Below, in pieces: positions 49,721 to 57,707 of a DNA stretch of 64,000 nt (the stretch's first letter is position 1; every line of letters begins with the position of its first letter). The position numbers were made by a program, and so were the translations under genes. A model generated the notes under the pieces. The model worked only from the letters and a program-made list of their open reading frames with translations. It did no database searches and was not told where the DNA came from. The DNA is from MFD01275-c22 sp963705885. GTDB lineage: Bacteria; Actinomycetota; Actinomycetes; JACCUZ01. Location: assembly GCA_963705885.1 (NCBI GenBank), contig OY970120.1, positions 3,534,001 through 3,598,000 on the forward strand, in the 5' to 3' direction.

Positions 49721-50092
49721 TCAGCTCGCCGGCCAGTCCTCTGCCGAGCGAATGATCCGGCCGGTGAAGAGCCGGCTGAGGGCCCGTACGGCAGGACCCT
49801 GCATCAGGTAGAGCTTGCCGTCGATGATGCGCCAGGACGTCGGGGACGCGTCGGCGGCCTTCCCGAGGCTGTTGCCGAACGCGCAGTGGCCGCCGACCTG
49901 GGGGGCGTACCTGCCCGGGTCATCGGCGAAGCGGTCGGCGTTCTCGGACGACTCGAACCGCCACGTGACGTCGCCCCACTCCCGCGTGTGCTCGGGGCGG
50001 CCGCGGGTCGCCTCGCCGGCGGTGAAGTACGCGACCGGGTCGTAGCCGTTGATGGCGACGCCCTCGGGTGTGGTGCTGATGGTTGCTGGCAT
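49721..50092 (-). CDS. YHS domain protein
   Basis: A 123-residue protein with the YHS-type core: VAINGYDPVAYFTAGEATRG, WRFESSENADRFADDPGRYA and QVGGHCAFGNSLGKAADASP, the last including the His-Cys that suits metal binding. It ends KLYLMQGPAVRALSRLFTG. No signal peptide. Homologues often accompany heavy-metal or copper proteins, but none is adjacent. ATG at 50092. It ends six bases from the antiporter stop on the other strand. Confidence 0.85.
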   Translation of the reverse strand: MPATISTTPEGVAINGYDPVAYFTAGEATRGRPEHTREWGDVTWRFESSENADRFADDPGRYAPQVGGHCAFGNSLGKAADASPTSWRIIDGKLYLMQGPAVRALSRLFTGRIIRSAEDWPAS

Positions 50093-50141
50093 CCCCCGAC
50101 GCTACAGGTGAGCCACGGCAGGCCCTACCGCGCTATGTGAC

Positions 50142-50203
50142 GGCCGAGCGCGCGAAATTCGCCGCGCCCGGGCGCCATTGATCACGCTCACGTGATCATT
50201 TCG
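50142..50203. repeat. Dispersed palindromic repeat, family 1, copy C (inverted)
   Basis: Read on the minus strand this is AAATGATCACG-TGAG-CGTGATCAAT followed by a hairpin with the arms GCCCGGGCGCG/CGCGCTCGGC and a GCGAATTTCG-type loop, the same order as copy A. It lies between the YHS gene start and the end of the wax ester synthase gene, both on the minus strand. Confidence 0.78.
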
Positions 50204-50243
50204 GCGGGGGGGCCGGAGGGCGGCGGGCGGGTCGGCGCGGCGC

Positions 50244-52115
50244 CTAGAGGTCGCGGGCGAAGGAGCGGGACAGCGGCGAGTCCTTGTAGTGGCCGAAGCC
50301 GTCGATCGGCCGGTAGCCGGCGCTGCGGTAGAGCGCGATCGCCTCGGGCTGGGCCAGGCCCGTCTCGAGGACGACCCGGCGGTGCCCCTCGTGCCGGGCC
50401 CACTGCTCGAGCGCCGCGAGCATGCGCCGGGCGTGACCTCGCCGGCGGTGCTCGACGCGGACGAACATCCGCTTCACCTCGACGCTGCCGTCGTCCCGGC
50501 GGCGCATGCCGGCGCAGCCGATCGCCACGCCGGCGAGCCGCGCGACCAGGAAGGTGCCGCGCGGCGGCGCGAACTCGGCAGGGTCGACGGGAGTGTCGTC
50601 GCGGCCGCCGTAGCGGCGGACGTACTCCTGCTGCACCTCGTCGATCAGCGACATCGCCAGGTCGGAGTCGAACGCGACCGCGCACATCTCGACCTGCCCG
50701 TCGACGGGCAGCGCCTGCCGGACCAGTGCCGACAGCTCCTCCTCGACCGCGCGGGTGAGCTCACCCGGGTCCGGCACCACCTTGCGGTCGGCAGCGACTC
50801 CGACGGTCACGTCGCCGGCATAGCTGAGGATGCTCACGCCCAGGCCGATGGTGCCGGCCTGCGGCACCCAGAAGACCAGCCGCTCCAGGCGGGCCCCCGC
50901 GAGGAACACCGGCTCGCGCGGCCCCGGGACGTTGGTCACGACGGCACTCGACTTCGCCCCGAGGACCCGCACGGCCAGGCGGTGCGCCCACGACGGCAGC
51001 GCGCCGACGATCGCGATGATCGCGAACGTCGAGGCTGCCTGGGCGCCCGCCTTGACCCGCCCCATCCGCTCGCGGACGGCGTGCACGCGCGCGACCGGGT
51101 CGGGCTCGGAGACGGGCAGGCGGACGAAGACGATGCCGAAGCGGTTGCCCAGCGTCGGCGGCACGGGCTCGCCCGGGGGCCGCAGGTCGACGGGGACGAA
51201 GATGCGCAGGTCGTGCGCCCGGTCGCCGTGCGCCAGCAGGTGCCGGCGCAGCGCACCGGCCGTGACGGCCAGCAGGACGTCGTTGACGGTGGCGTCGAGC
51301 TCGGCCGCGACGCGCTTGAGCAGGCCGAGGTCGAGCAGGCCCGTCCACGACGCGCTCTTGTCGGGCCCCAGGTCGCCGCTGAGCCGGGTGCGGGGGTCGC
51401 GGGCGGCGAAGAGCAGTCCCAGCCCGGTCACCACGACGCGCCAGCCGAAGCGCACCGCCTCCACCGCCTGGCGCAGGCTGCGTGGCGCGAGGGGATCGAC
51501 CCCCGTGACCTCCGCGACGTCGGCCGAGCCCTCGGTGACCCGCTGCCTCAGCCCCGGCCGGCGCGGGTCGCGCAGGTTGGTGCCCACCACCCGCTGGGTC
51601 TGCTCCGGCGGCACGTCGGGGTGGTCGTCTGTGAGCGACAGCAGCACGCTCGCCAGGGCGATGCCGTCGGCGATGCAGTGGTGCAGGCGCGCGACGACGG
51701 CGGAGCGCGCCTCGTCGTCGGCGTGCCGCGGCGGTACGTCGACCAGGTGGAACTGCCACGGCGAGTGCCGCATGTCCAGCGGTCGCCCCAGCAGCCCGGC
51801 CACCACGGCCTTGAGGGCGTCGTCGTCGACGGCGTGCCCCGCCTCGACGACGTGCCGGTCCAGCGCGAAGTCCGGGTCCTCGGCCCACACCGGCTGCTCG
51901 AACGGGCTGCGCGTGGGCAGCGGCCGCATCGAGAACTTGGGGAACCTCGCGAGCAGCCGGTGCTCCAGCACCTTCGCGAGCCGCTCGCGGTCGACGGCCT
52001 CGTCGAGGTGCAGCACGGCGGTGACCATCATCAGGTTGTCGGGTGAGTCCATGCCGAGCCAGGCGGCGTCGACGTTGGACATCCGCACCGGCGACGCCGG
52101 GGCACGCGCCGTCAC
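50244..52115 (-). CDS. Wax ester synthase/diacylglycerol acyltransferase fused to a GNAT domain
   Basis: A 623-residue fusion. Residues 1-460 are a WS/DGAT enzyme: MSNVDAAWLGMDSPDNLMMV, the catalytic HHxxxDG in VARLHHCIADGIALASVL, FVPVDLRPPGEPVPPTLGNR, VTNVPGPREPVFLAGARLER and GLGVSILSYAGDVTVGVAAD. Residues 480-623 are a complete GNAT acetyltransferase with VKRMFVRVEHRRRGHARRML and ETGLAQPEAIALYRSAGYRP. The first part joins acyl-CoA to alcohols or diacylglycerol for storage lipid. The second part's substrate is unknown. The GTG at 52115 overlaps the stop of the upstream ROK kinase gene. Confidence 0.88.
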   Translation of the reverse strand: MTARAPASPVRMSNVDAAWLGMDSPDNLMMVTAVLHLDEAVDRERLAKVLEHRLLARFPKFSMRPLPTRSPFEQPVWAEDPDFALDRHVVEAGHAVDDDALKAVVAGLLGRPLDMRHSPWQFHLVDVPPRHADDEARSAVVARLHHCIADGIALASVLLSLTDDHPDVPPEQTQRVVGTNLRDPRRPGLRQRVTEGSADVAEVTGVDPLAPRSLRQAVEAVRFGWRVVVTGLGLLFAARDPRTRLSGDLGPDKSASWTGLLDLGLLKRVAAELDATVNDVLLAVTAGALRRHLLAHGDRAHDLRIFVPVDLRPPGEPVPPTLGNRFGIVFVRLPVSEPDPVARVHAVRERMGRVKAGAQAASTFAIIAIVGALPSWAHRLAVRVLGAKSSAVVTNVPGPREPVFLAGARLERLVFWVPQAGTIGLGVSILSYAGDVTVGVAADRKVVPDPGELTRAVEEELSALVRQALPVDGQVEMCAVAFDSDLAMSLIDEVQQEYVRRYGGRDDTPVDPAEFAPPRGTFLVARLAGVAIGCAGMRRRDDGSVEVKRMFVRVEHRRRGHARRMLAALEQWARHEGHRRVVLETGLAQPEAIALYRSAGYRPIDGFGHYKDSPLSRSFARDL

Positions 52116-53212
52116 GACGACCCCGGCCGGCGTCGGCGCCGCTCGGCCGCGCGGGCCCGCGCCCGACGGAACCGCCGCGCGAACGGCCGGGCCAGGTCCG
52201 CCGCCCCGACGAGTCCGGCCGTGTTGCCCATCTCGGCCCGGACCACCCCGGCGACCGGGCGGAAGGACCGGCCGGTCAGCGAGCGCTGGAAGCTGTCGCG
52301 GGCCGGGCCGAGGAGCAGGTCACCGGCCTCGGAGAGCCCTCCGCCGACGACGAACAGGCCGGGGTCCAGCGCGGCGGCGAGGTTGGCGATGCCGACGCCG
52401 AGCCAGTCGCCCACCTCCTGCACCAGCTCGCGGGCGGCCGGGTCGCCGTCCTGCGCCAGCGACGTAACGAGCGGGCCGGTGATCGCCGCGACGTCGCCCC
52501 CTGCCCGGTCGAGCATCGCCTGCGCGACCGGCGAGCCCGCCGCCGCCAGCTCGCGCGCCTCCCGCACCAGCGCGTTGCCCGACGCGTACTGCTCCCAGCA
52601 CCCCCGGTTCCCGCACTCGCACCGGCGCCCCTGCGGCACGACCTGCATGTGGCCGAACTCGCCCGCGACGCCGTGGCGGCCGCGCACCAGCGACCCGTTG
52701 ACGAGGATGGAACCGCCGATGCCGGTGCCGAGGTTCACGCACACCACGTGGGTCGCCCCGCGCGCCGCCCCGAACCGCCACTCGGCCCACAGCGCGGCGT
52801 TCGCGTCGTTCTCGACGACGACCGGCAGCCGCAGCCGGCTGCTGATCGCCTCGCGCAACGGCTCGTTGCGCCACGACAGGTGGGGGGCGAACAGGACGTG
52901 CGAGCGCGTCGCGTCGACGAACCCGGCGGCGCCGATGCCGACCGCGTGCACGTCGTGGCGCTGCGACAGGTCGTGGACCGCGTCGACGATGGTGTCCTCG
53001 ACCACGTCGGGGGTCTTGGTGCGGTCCGGCGTCTCGCGCCGGACCTGCTCGATCACCTCGCCGTCGTAGGTCACGACCCCCGCGGCCACCTTGGTGCCAC
53101 CGATGTCGACCCCGACGGTCAGCAGCGGCAGGGTCAACGGGCTGTGCCGGGGCGGCCGCACCGACTCGTCGCGCCCGGCCCGCCCGAGCAGGTGCGGACG
53201 GCGCTCGGTCAC
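52112..53212 (-). CDS. ROK family glucokinase
   Basis: A 366-residue ROK sugar kinase. LTVGVDIGGTKVAAGVVTYD is the ATP-phosphate motif; VVVENDANAALWAEWRFGAA, VNLGTGIGGSILVNGSLVRG and GEFGHMQVV form the sugar site; CECGNRGCWEQYASGNAL is the ROK zinc motif. Sequence is closest in style to actinobacterial glucose kinases, which phosphorylate glucose with ATP in the cytoplasm. It has an N-terminal extension of about 30 residues before the fold; a later start is possible. A basic Arg-rich tail ends the protein. Operon with the WS/DGAT gene. Confidence 0.9.
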   Translation of the reverse strand: MTERRPHLLGRAGRDESVRPPRHSPLTLPLLTVGVDIGGTKVAAGVVTYDGEVIEQVRRETPDRTKTPDVVEDTIVDAVHDLSQRHDVHAVGIGAAGFVDATRSHVLFAPHLSWRNEPLREAISSRLRLPVVVENDANAALWAEWRFGAARGATHVVCVNLGTGIGGSILVNGSLVRGRHGVAGEFGHMQVVPQGRRCECGNRGCWEQYASGNALVREARELAAAGSPVAQAMLDRAGGDVAAITGPLVTSLAQDGDPAARELVQEVGDWLGVGIANLAAALDPGLFVVGGGLSEAGDLLLGPARDSFQRSLTGRSFRPVAGVVRAEMGNTAGLVGAADLARPFARRFRRARARAAERRRRRPGSS

Positions 53213-53240
53213 CGTCGCAGACTACCCAGCGGCCGCGCCG

Positions 53241-53906
53241 ATGCCGCGCCCTGCGACACCGCCGGGCATGCTGTGCGACATGGCGGTGTACCGGGACCAC
53301 GTCCTGCCGAGGATCCAGGACCGGCTGCTGGGCCTCGGCGAGACGAGGGCGATCCGCAGCCGCGTCTGCGCCGGGCTCGCGGGCGACGTCGTGGAGGTCG
53401 GCTTCGGCAGCGGCCACAACCTGCCCTACCTGCCCGCCGGCGTGTCGGGGCTGTGGGCCGTCGATCCCTCCGTCGTCGGGAGGCGGCTCTCGCGGGCCCG
53501 CCGCGACCGGTCGCCCGTCCCCGTCGTCTTCTCCGGCCCGGACGGGGAGGTGCTCCCCTTCGCCGACGACCGGTTCGACGCCGCGCTCTCGACCTGGACG
53601 CTGTGCACGATCCCCGACGCCGTGGCGGCGCTGCGTGAGCTGCGGCGGGTGCTGCGTCCGGGCGGACGGCTGCACCTCGCCGAGCACGGCCTTGCGCCGG
53701 ACCGGACGGTCGCGACGTGGCAGCGGCGCGGCACCCCGCTGCAGCGCCGGCTCGCCGGCGGCTGCCACCTCGACCGCGACATCCCGGCCCTGCTCGAGGC
53801 GGGCGGGTTCACCGTAGAGGTGCTGGACACCTACTACGAGCGGTCCGCACCCAAGGTGCTCGGGCACATGTACGAGGGCCGGGCGCGCGTTGCACCGACG
53901 GCATAG
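53241..53906 (+). CDS. Class I SAM-dependent methyltransferase
   Basis: A methyltransferase of up to 221 residues. Motif I is VVEVGFGSGHNLPYLPAGVS, followed by VDPS as the acidic ribose-binding end, GEVLPFADDRFDAALSTWTL and the post-motif RELRRVLRPGGRLHLAEHGL. The fold is that of UbiE/Methyltransf_11 enzymes; substrate unknown. Three in-frame ATGs (53241, 53268, 53280) could start it; the last gives MAVYRDHVLPRI, the usual beginning of the family, so the true protein may be 208 residues. Divergent from the ROK gene, 28 bases away. Confidence 0.82.
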   Translation: MPRPATPPGMLCDMAVYRDHVLPRIQDRLLGLGETRAIRSRVCAGLAGDVVEVGFGSGHNLPYLPAGVSGLWAVDPSVVGRRLSRARRDRSPVPVVFSGPDGEVLPFADDRFDAALSTWTLCTIPDAVAALRELRRVLRPGGRLHLAEHGLAPDRTVATWQRRGTPLQRRLAGGCHLDRDIPALLEAGGFTVEVLDTYYERSAPKVLGHMYEGRARVAPTA

Positions 53907-53952
53907 GCTCGTCCTGCCGTAACGTCTGACGCGCGGCGCGGGACGGAGTGCG

Positions 53953-54630
53953 ATGGACGACGCACGCGACGGGCGCGGCCGCGCCGGTACGCCCTTGGCG
54001 CGCCGGCTGGCGTGGCTGGTCGGCGTCCCGGCGACCCTCGTGTTCCTCCTCGCGGGCCTGTGGCTCTTCGCCGGCGTCCTCGCGCCCGGCTACTACTCGT
54101 CGTTCGTGCTGTCGGCCGTGTGGTTCGTGCTGGCACTGCTCGCGCTGGGCATGGTCCGGCGCCGGGTTCCGGTGCTGAACCGGCCCTTGCAGCTGACCTA
54201 CCTCACCACCGCGGTCGTCCTGGTCGTGGTCGTGTCGCTCACGACGTTCCGCGACGACACCGTCGACGAGCAGGTCGTCGCCGCCGGAGCCGGGAACGAG
54301 CGGGTGGCGAGCGGCGAGTTCAGCGGGGTGGCGCACGACGCGTCGGGAACGGCCGCCCTGGTGCGCCTCGCCGACGGCTCGACGAAGCTCACGTTCACCG
54401 ACCTCGACACCGACAACGGCCCGGACCTGCGCGTCTACCTCGTCGCGGGCGACGTCGAGAGCGACGGCGACGTCCAGGACTTCCAGGACCTCGGGACGCT
54501 CAAGGGCAACAGGGGCACCCAGCAGTACGCCGTGCCGGCGGACGTCGACCTCGACCGCTACACCACCGTCGTCGTCTGGTGCCGTGCCTTCTCCATCGCG
54601 TTCGCCACGGCTCCGCTCGAGAGTGCCTGA
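53953..54630 (+). CDS. Membrane-anchored DM13 domain protein (first copy)
   Basis: A 225-residue protein. Three hydrophobic helices (LAWLVGVPATLVFLLAGLWL, SFVLSAVWFVLALLALGMV, LTYLTTAVVLVVVVSL) precede an exported DM13 domain (about 110-225): ASGEFSGVAHDASGTAALVR, LTFTDLDTDNGPDLRVYLVA, GTLKGNRGTQQYAVP and VVVWCRAFSIAFATAPL. The conserved Cys in WCRAF is the proposed redox residue of the family. Its stop overlaps the start of the next gene by one base (TGATG), coupling it to the disulfide reductase. Confidence 0.85.
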   Translation: MDDARDGRGRAGTPLARRLAWLVGVPATLVFLLAGLWLFAGVLAPGYYSSFVLSAVWFVLALLALGMVRRRVPVLNRPLQLTYLTTAVVLVVVVSLTTFRDDTVDEQVVAAGAGNERVASGEFSGVAHDASGTAALVRLADGSTKLTFTDLDTDNGPDLRVYLVAGDVESDGDVQDFQDLGTLKGNRGTQQYAVPADVDLDRYTTVVVWCRAFSIAFATAPLESA

Positions 54631-56072
54631 TGCGCTACGACCTCGTGGTCGTGGGGATGGGCTCGGGTGGCCTCGTCGCCGCCGAGTTCGCCGCGTCGAT
54701 CGGGCTGAAGGTGGCGGCCGTCGAGCGCGACCGGGTCGGCGGCGACTGCCTGTGGACCGGCTGCGTGCCGTCCAAGGCACTCCTCGCGGCGGCCAAGACC
54801 GCGCACCACATGCGCACGGCCGACCGCTTCGGGCTCGACCCCGTCGAGCCCGAGATCGACCTCGGGCGCGTCTGGAAGAGGGTGCGCCAGGTCCAGCAGG
54901 ACATCGCCACCACCGACGACGACCCGCAGCGCTACCGGGAGATGGGGGTGGAGGTCGTCCTCGGCGAGGCCACGCTGACCGGCCCGCACTCCGTCGAGGT
55001 GGACGAGCGCGACCTGACGACGCGGTTCGTCCTCGTGTGCACGGGCAGCACCCCGGCCGAGCCGGACCTCCCCGGACTGCGCGAGGCGGACTACCTCACC
55101 AGCGAGACGTTCTTCGACATCGACCGCCCGCCACGCAGCATCGTCGTGGTCGGCGGGGGCCCGATCGCCGTGGAGATGGCCCAGGCACTCACCCGGCTCG
55201 GCGTCCACGTGACCCTGCTGCAGCGCGGTGACCGCATCCTGCCCCGCGACGAGCCGGAGCTCGCCGACCTGCTCATGGCCACTCTGCGCGCGGAGGGCGT
55301 CCGGCTGGAGGTCGGCGTGACCACCGAACGGGTCACCGTGGAGGACGGGCGCAAGGTGGTGCACGGGACGCAGGCCGGTCGACCACACCGCTGGGAGGGC
55401 GAGGAGATCCTCGTCGCTGCCGGCCGACGTCCCACGGTGGACGGCCTCGGCCTGCACAAGGTCGGCGTCACGACGTCGGTCCGCGGCATCGTCGTCGACG
55501 ACCGGCTCCGCACGAGCGTCCCGTCGGTCTACGCCGCCGGGGACGTGGCGGGGCGCTACCTGTTCACGCACTCGGCCGGCTACGAGGCGGTCCTCGCCGT
55601 GCGCAACATGGTCTTCCCCGGCTCGTCGACCCCCACGAGCCAGGTGCCCTGGGCCACCTTCACCGACCCCGAGCTGGCGCACGTCGGCCTCACCGTCGAG
55701 GAGGCCCGCGCCGAGCACGGCGACGACGTGGAGGTCGCGCGCGCGGACCTCGGCCACTCGGACCGGGCCCGAGCGGACGGCACGACCGAGGGACGGGTGC
55801 TGCTCGTGACGGCGAAGGGGCGCCTCGTCGGAGCGCACATCCTGGCGCCGAGCGCCGGCGAGATGATCCACGAGCCGGCGCTCGCGATCCACCAGAGGAT
55901 GAGGCTGCGCGACCTGGCCCAGCTGATCCACGTCTACCCGACGCTGAGCACCTCGACGAACCTGCTCGCCGCCGAGGCCTCCTACGTCCGGGCCCGCCGC
56001 CTGTCCTGGCTGACCCGGCTCACGCCAGGATCGCGTGCGCGACGGGCGCCGCGAACGACCGGCACCAGATGA
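54630..56072 (+). CDS. Pyridine nucleotide-disulfide oxidoreductase (mercuric reductase-like)
   Basis: A 480-residue flavoprotein. DLVVVGMGSGGLVAAEFAAS binds FAD, the redox pair Cys40/Cys45 is in GGDCLWTGCVPSKALL, IVVVGGGPIAVEMAQALTRL binds NAD(P)H, and VYAAGDVAGRYLFTHSAGYE closes the FAD site. The C-terminal dimer domain keeps HVYPTLSTSTNLLA. It resembles the mercuric reductase/SthA-like group without the metal-binding N-terminal domain or vicinal C-terminal cysteines, so mercury is not the likely substrate. Sandwiched between two DM13 genes; overlaps the second tail to tail by 53 bases. Confidence 0.88.
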   Translation: MRYDLVVVGMGSGGLVAAEFAASIGLKVAAVERDRVGGDCLWTGCVPSKALLAAAKTAHHMRTADRFGLDPVEPEIDLGRVWKRVRQVQQDIATTDDDPQRYREMGVEVVLGEATLTGPHSVEVDERDLTTRFVLVCTGSTPAEPDLPGLREADYLTSETFFDIDRPPRSIVVVGGGPIAVEMAQALTRLGVHVTLLQRGDRILPRDEPELADLLMATLRAEGVRLEVGVTTERVTVEDGRKVVHGTQAGRPHRWEGEEILVAAGRRPTVDGLGLHKVGVTTSVRGIVVDDRLRTSVPSVYAAGDVAGRYLFTHSAGYEAVLAVRNMVFPGSSTPTSQVPWATFTDPELAHVGLTVEEARAEHGDDVEVARADLGHSDRARADGTTEGRVLLVTAKGRLVGAHILAPSAGEMIHEPALAIHQRMRLRDLAQLIHVYPTLSTSTNLLAAEASYVRARRLSWLTRLTPGSRARRAPRTTGTR

Positions 56073-56778
56073 GCACCGTCTGCTCTCCCCCGACATCCGT
56101 CCTGCGCGGCACGTCGTAGTTCTGGTTCCCCTTGTTGCCCTTGAGCGAGCCCAGGAAGGTGCCGCCGTCGGGGTCGGTGGCGGCACGGCCGGGCACGACG
56201 TAGACGACGTAGTCGGGCCCCGGCTGGACGTCGAGGTTCTCGAACCGGACGATCACGTCCCCGTCCGGCAGCTCGATGAGCCGCGCCCGGCCGGACGCCT
56301 CGTAGTCCAGGCTGCGCATGCGACCCTGCCCCAGCAGGGTCGCGGCCGGCGCGGAAGCCTCCGGCGAGGACTCGCCCTGCGGGGTCGACCCCGTCGGCGA
56401 CGGGGAGGGCGTGGCGGGGAGCGACCCGGTCGGGGTCGGCGACGGGGACGCGCCGGACCGCGGGACCACCGCCACGTCGAGCTCCTCGTCGACCTCCGTG
56501 TCGAAGGCGCTGGGCAGGACGGTCACGGCGAGCACCGCCACCACGAGCAGCGCCTGCGCGCCCCGCGCCGGCCACGGCCAGCGCGGCCCCGCGAACCGCC
56601 CGACGGCCACGACCAGGACGATGACCACGACGACGAAGAGCAGGGCACGCGGCGTGGTGAGCGTCGACCGCACGAGCTCGGGGTTCCACAGGTAGGTGCC
56701 GCCGAGCACGACCGCCGAGAGCCCGGCAGCGACCAGCAGCCGCCGACCGCGCGGGCCGGGCCCGTCAGAGCTGTCCAT
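56020..56778 (-). CDS. Membrane-anchored DM13 domain protein (second copy)
   Basis: A 252-residue protein. Helices near residues 13-30, 40-60 and 70-90, then a Ser/Pro/Thr-rich spacer (SGASPSPTPTGSLPATPSPS) that probably spans the cell wall, then a DM13 domain (about 150-252): MRSLDYEASGRARLIELPDG, VRFENLDVQPGPDYVVYVVP, GSLKGNKGNQNYDVP and VLIWCRSFAAPVAHAIL. The domain is homologous to the first copy (shared LKGN-x-G and WCR-x-F). ATG at 56778. Convergent and overlapping with the reductase gene. Confidence 0.85.
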   Translation of the reverse strand: MDSSDGPGPRGRRLLVAAGLSAVVLGGTYLWNPELVRSTLTTPRALLFVVVVIVLVVAVGRFAGPRWPWPARGAQALLVVAVLAVTVLPSAFDTEVDEELDVAVVPRSGASPSPTPTGSLPATPSPSPTGSTPQGESSPEASAPAATLLGQGRMRSLDYEASGRARLIELPDGDVIVRFENLDVQPGPDYVVYVVPGRAATDPDGGTFLGSLKGNKGNQNYDVPRRTDVGGEQTVLIWCRSFAAPVAHAILA

Positions 56779-56865
56779 GCCGTCCTTCCGTCCGGCGCGT
56801 CACCGCGCGGCGCCCGTCCGCACCGTAGCCGACCGGCACGGACGGGCCCCCGCGAGCAGGTCCCG

Positions 56866-57603
56866 TCAGCGGACCCGCACGACCTTGATCTTCGCGACCG
56901 GTGCCGAGGTGTCCCAGCCGTGCAGGGCCGGGTCCAGGTCGACGCCACCGACGACACCGGCGTGGTGGGTGATGACCCCGCCCTCGGCGAGGGCCGGGTT
57001 CGACATGCCGCTGCCGGGCTCGACCGGCGCCGGCAGTGTCAGCCCCTGGCACGGCGGCACGATGTCGGCGAAGTCCTCGGTGTTGACCTCGCTGCCCGCG
57101 TCGTAGCCGGCCGTCCGCTCGGTGACCCGGTCGCCGACGTGCCGCGGGAGCCGAAGCCCGTCGACACCGGTGAAGCCGTCGTTCGTGCAGATCAGCATCG
57201 AGACCCAGGACAGGCGCTTCGCGCCGCGGTCGGCCTTGATGCGGAACGTCACCGACCGGTCGAACATCGCAGCGCCCGGCAGCGTGGGACCGACGAGCGG
57301 CGCGTCGGCCGCGAACACGTCGGCAACGCGCCGGGATCGCTCCAGGCGGGCCTGGAGCGGCGCGAGGTTGCCGTTCTCGGCGATCTCCCGCACGCCTCGC
57401 CGCGCCCGGTCGCCGACGTCGAACACGTCGAAGGACCGGCGGTGGGTCGCGACGAGCGGTGGGGTCAGCGGCTGACCCGCCGCCCGGACGGTGATCTTGA
57501 CGCGGTAGTGCCGGGCTCCGTCTGCCTGGGCAGGAGGCGAGACCAGCCCCCCGGCGATGCATGCGGCGGCGGTCAGCGTGACGACCTTCGTGGTCCGACT
57601 CAT
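56866..57603 (-). CDS. Secreted spondin-domain protein
   Basis: A 245-residue exported protein. The signal peptide (KVVTLTAAACIAGGLVSPP, cleavage near AQA) is followed by a Spondin_N-type domain: HYRVKITVRAAGQPLTPPLV, FDVFDVGDRARRGVREIAEN, and RLSWVSMLICTNDGFTGVDG, the block I use for recognition. Animal spondin domains bind extracellular matrix; bacterial versions are secreted and uncharacterised. ATG at 57603 preceded by GAGAGGAA. It lies 104 bases downstream of the second histidine kinase, same strand. Confidence 0.8.
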   Translation of the reverse strand: MSRTTKVVTLTAAACIAGGLVSPPAQADGARHYRVKITVRAAGQPLTPPLVATHRRSFDVFDVGDRARRGVREIAENGNLAPLQARLERSRRVADVFAADAPLVGPTLPGAAMFDRSVTFRIKADRGAKRLSWVSMLICTNDGFTGVDGLRLPRHVGDRVTERTAGYDAGSEVNTEDFADIVPPCQGLTLPAPVEPGSGMSNPALAEGGVITHHAGVVGGVDLDPALHGWDTSAPVAKIKVVRVR

Positions 57604-57707
57604 GACGCGTTCCTCTCTGGCGACCGGAGCGGGTCGGTCCGACCCGAGATGGACGCTAGGAGCGACTTCTTTCCCGGTCCTTACGGGCGGCGGTCCGCCC
57701 GCGAAAC

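Noticed and set aside
54630..56072. Mercury resistance operon (MerA-like reductase)
   Set aside because: No MerR, MerT or MerP gene, no N-terminal heavy-metal domain and no C-terminal cysteine pair.
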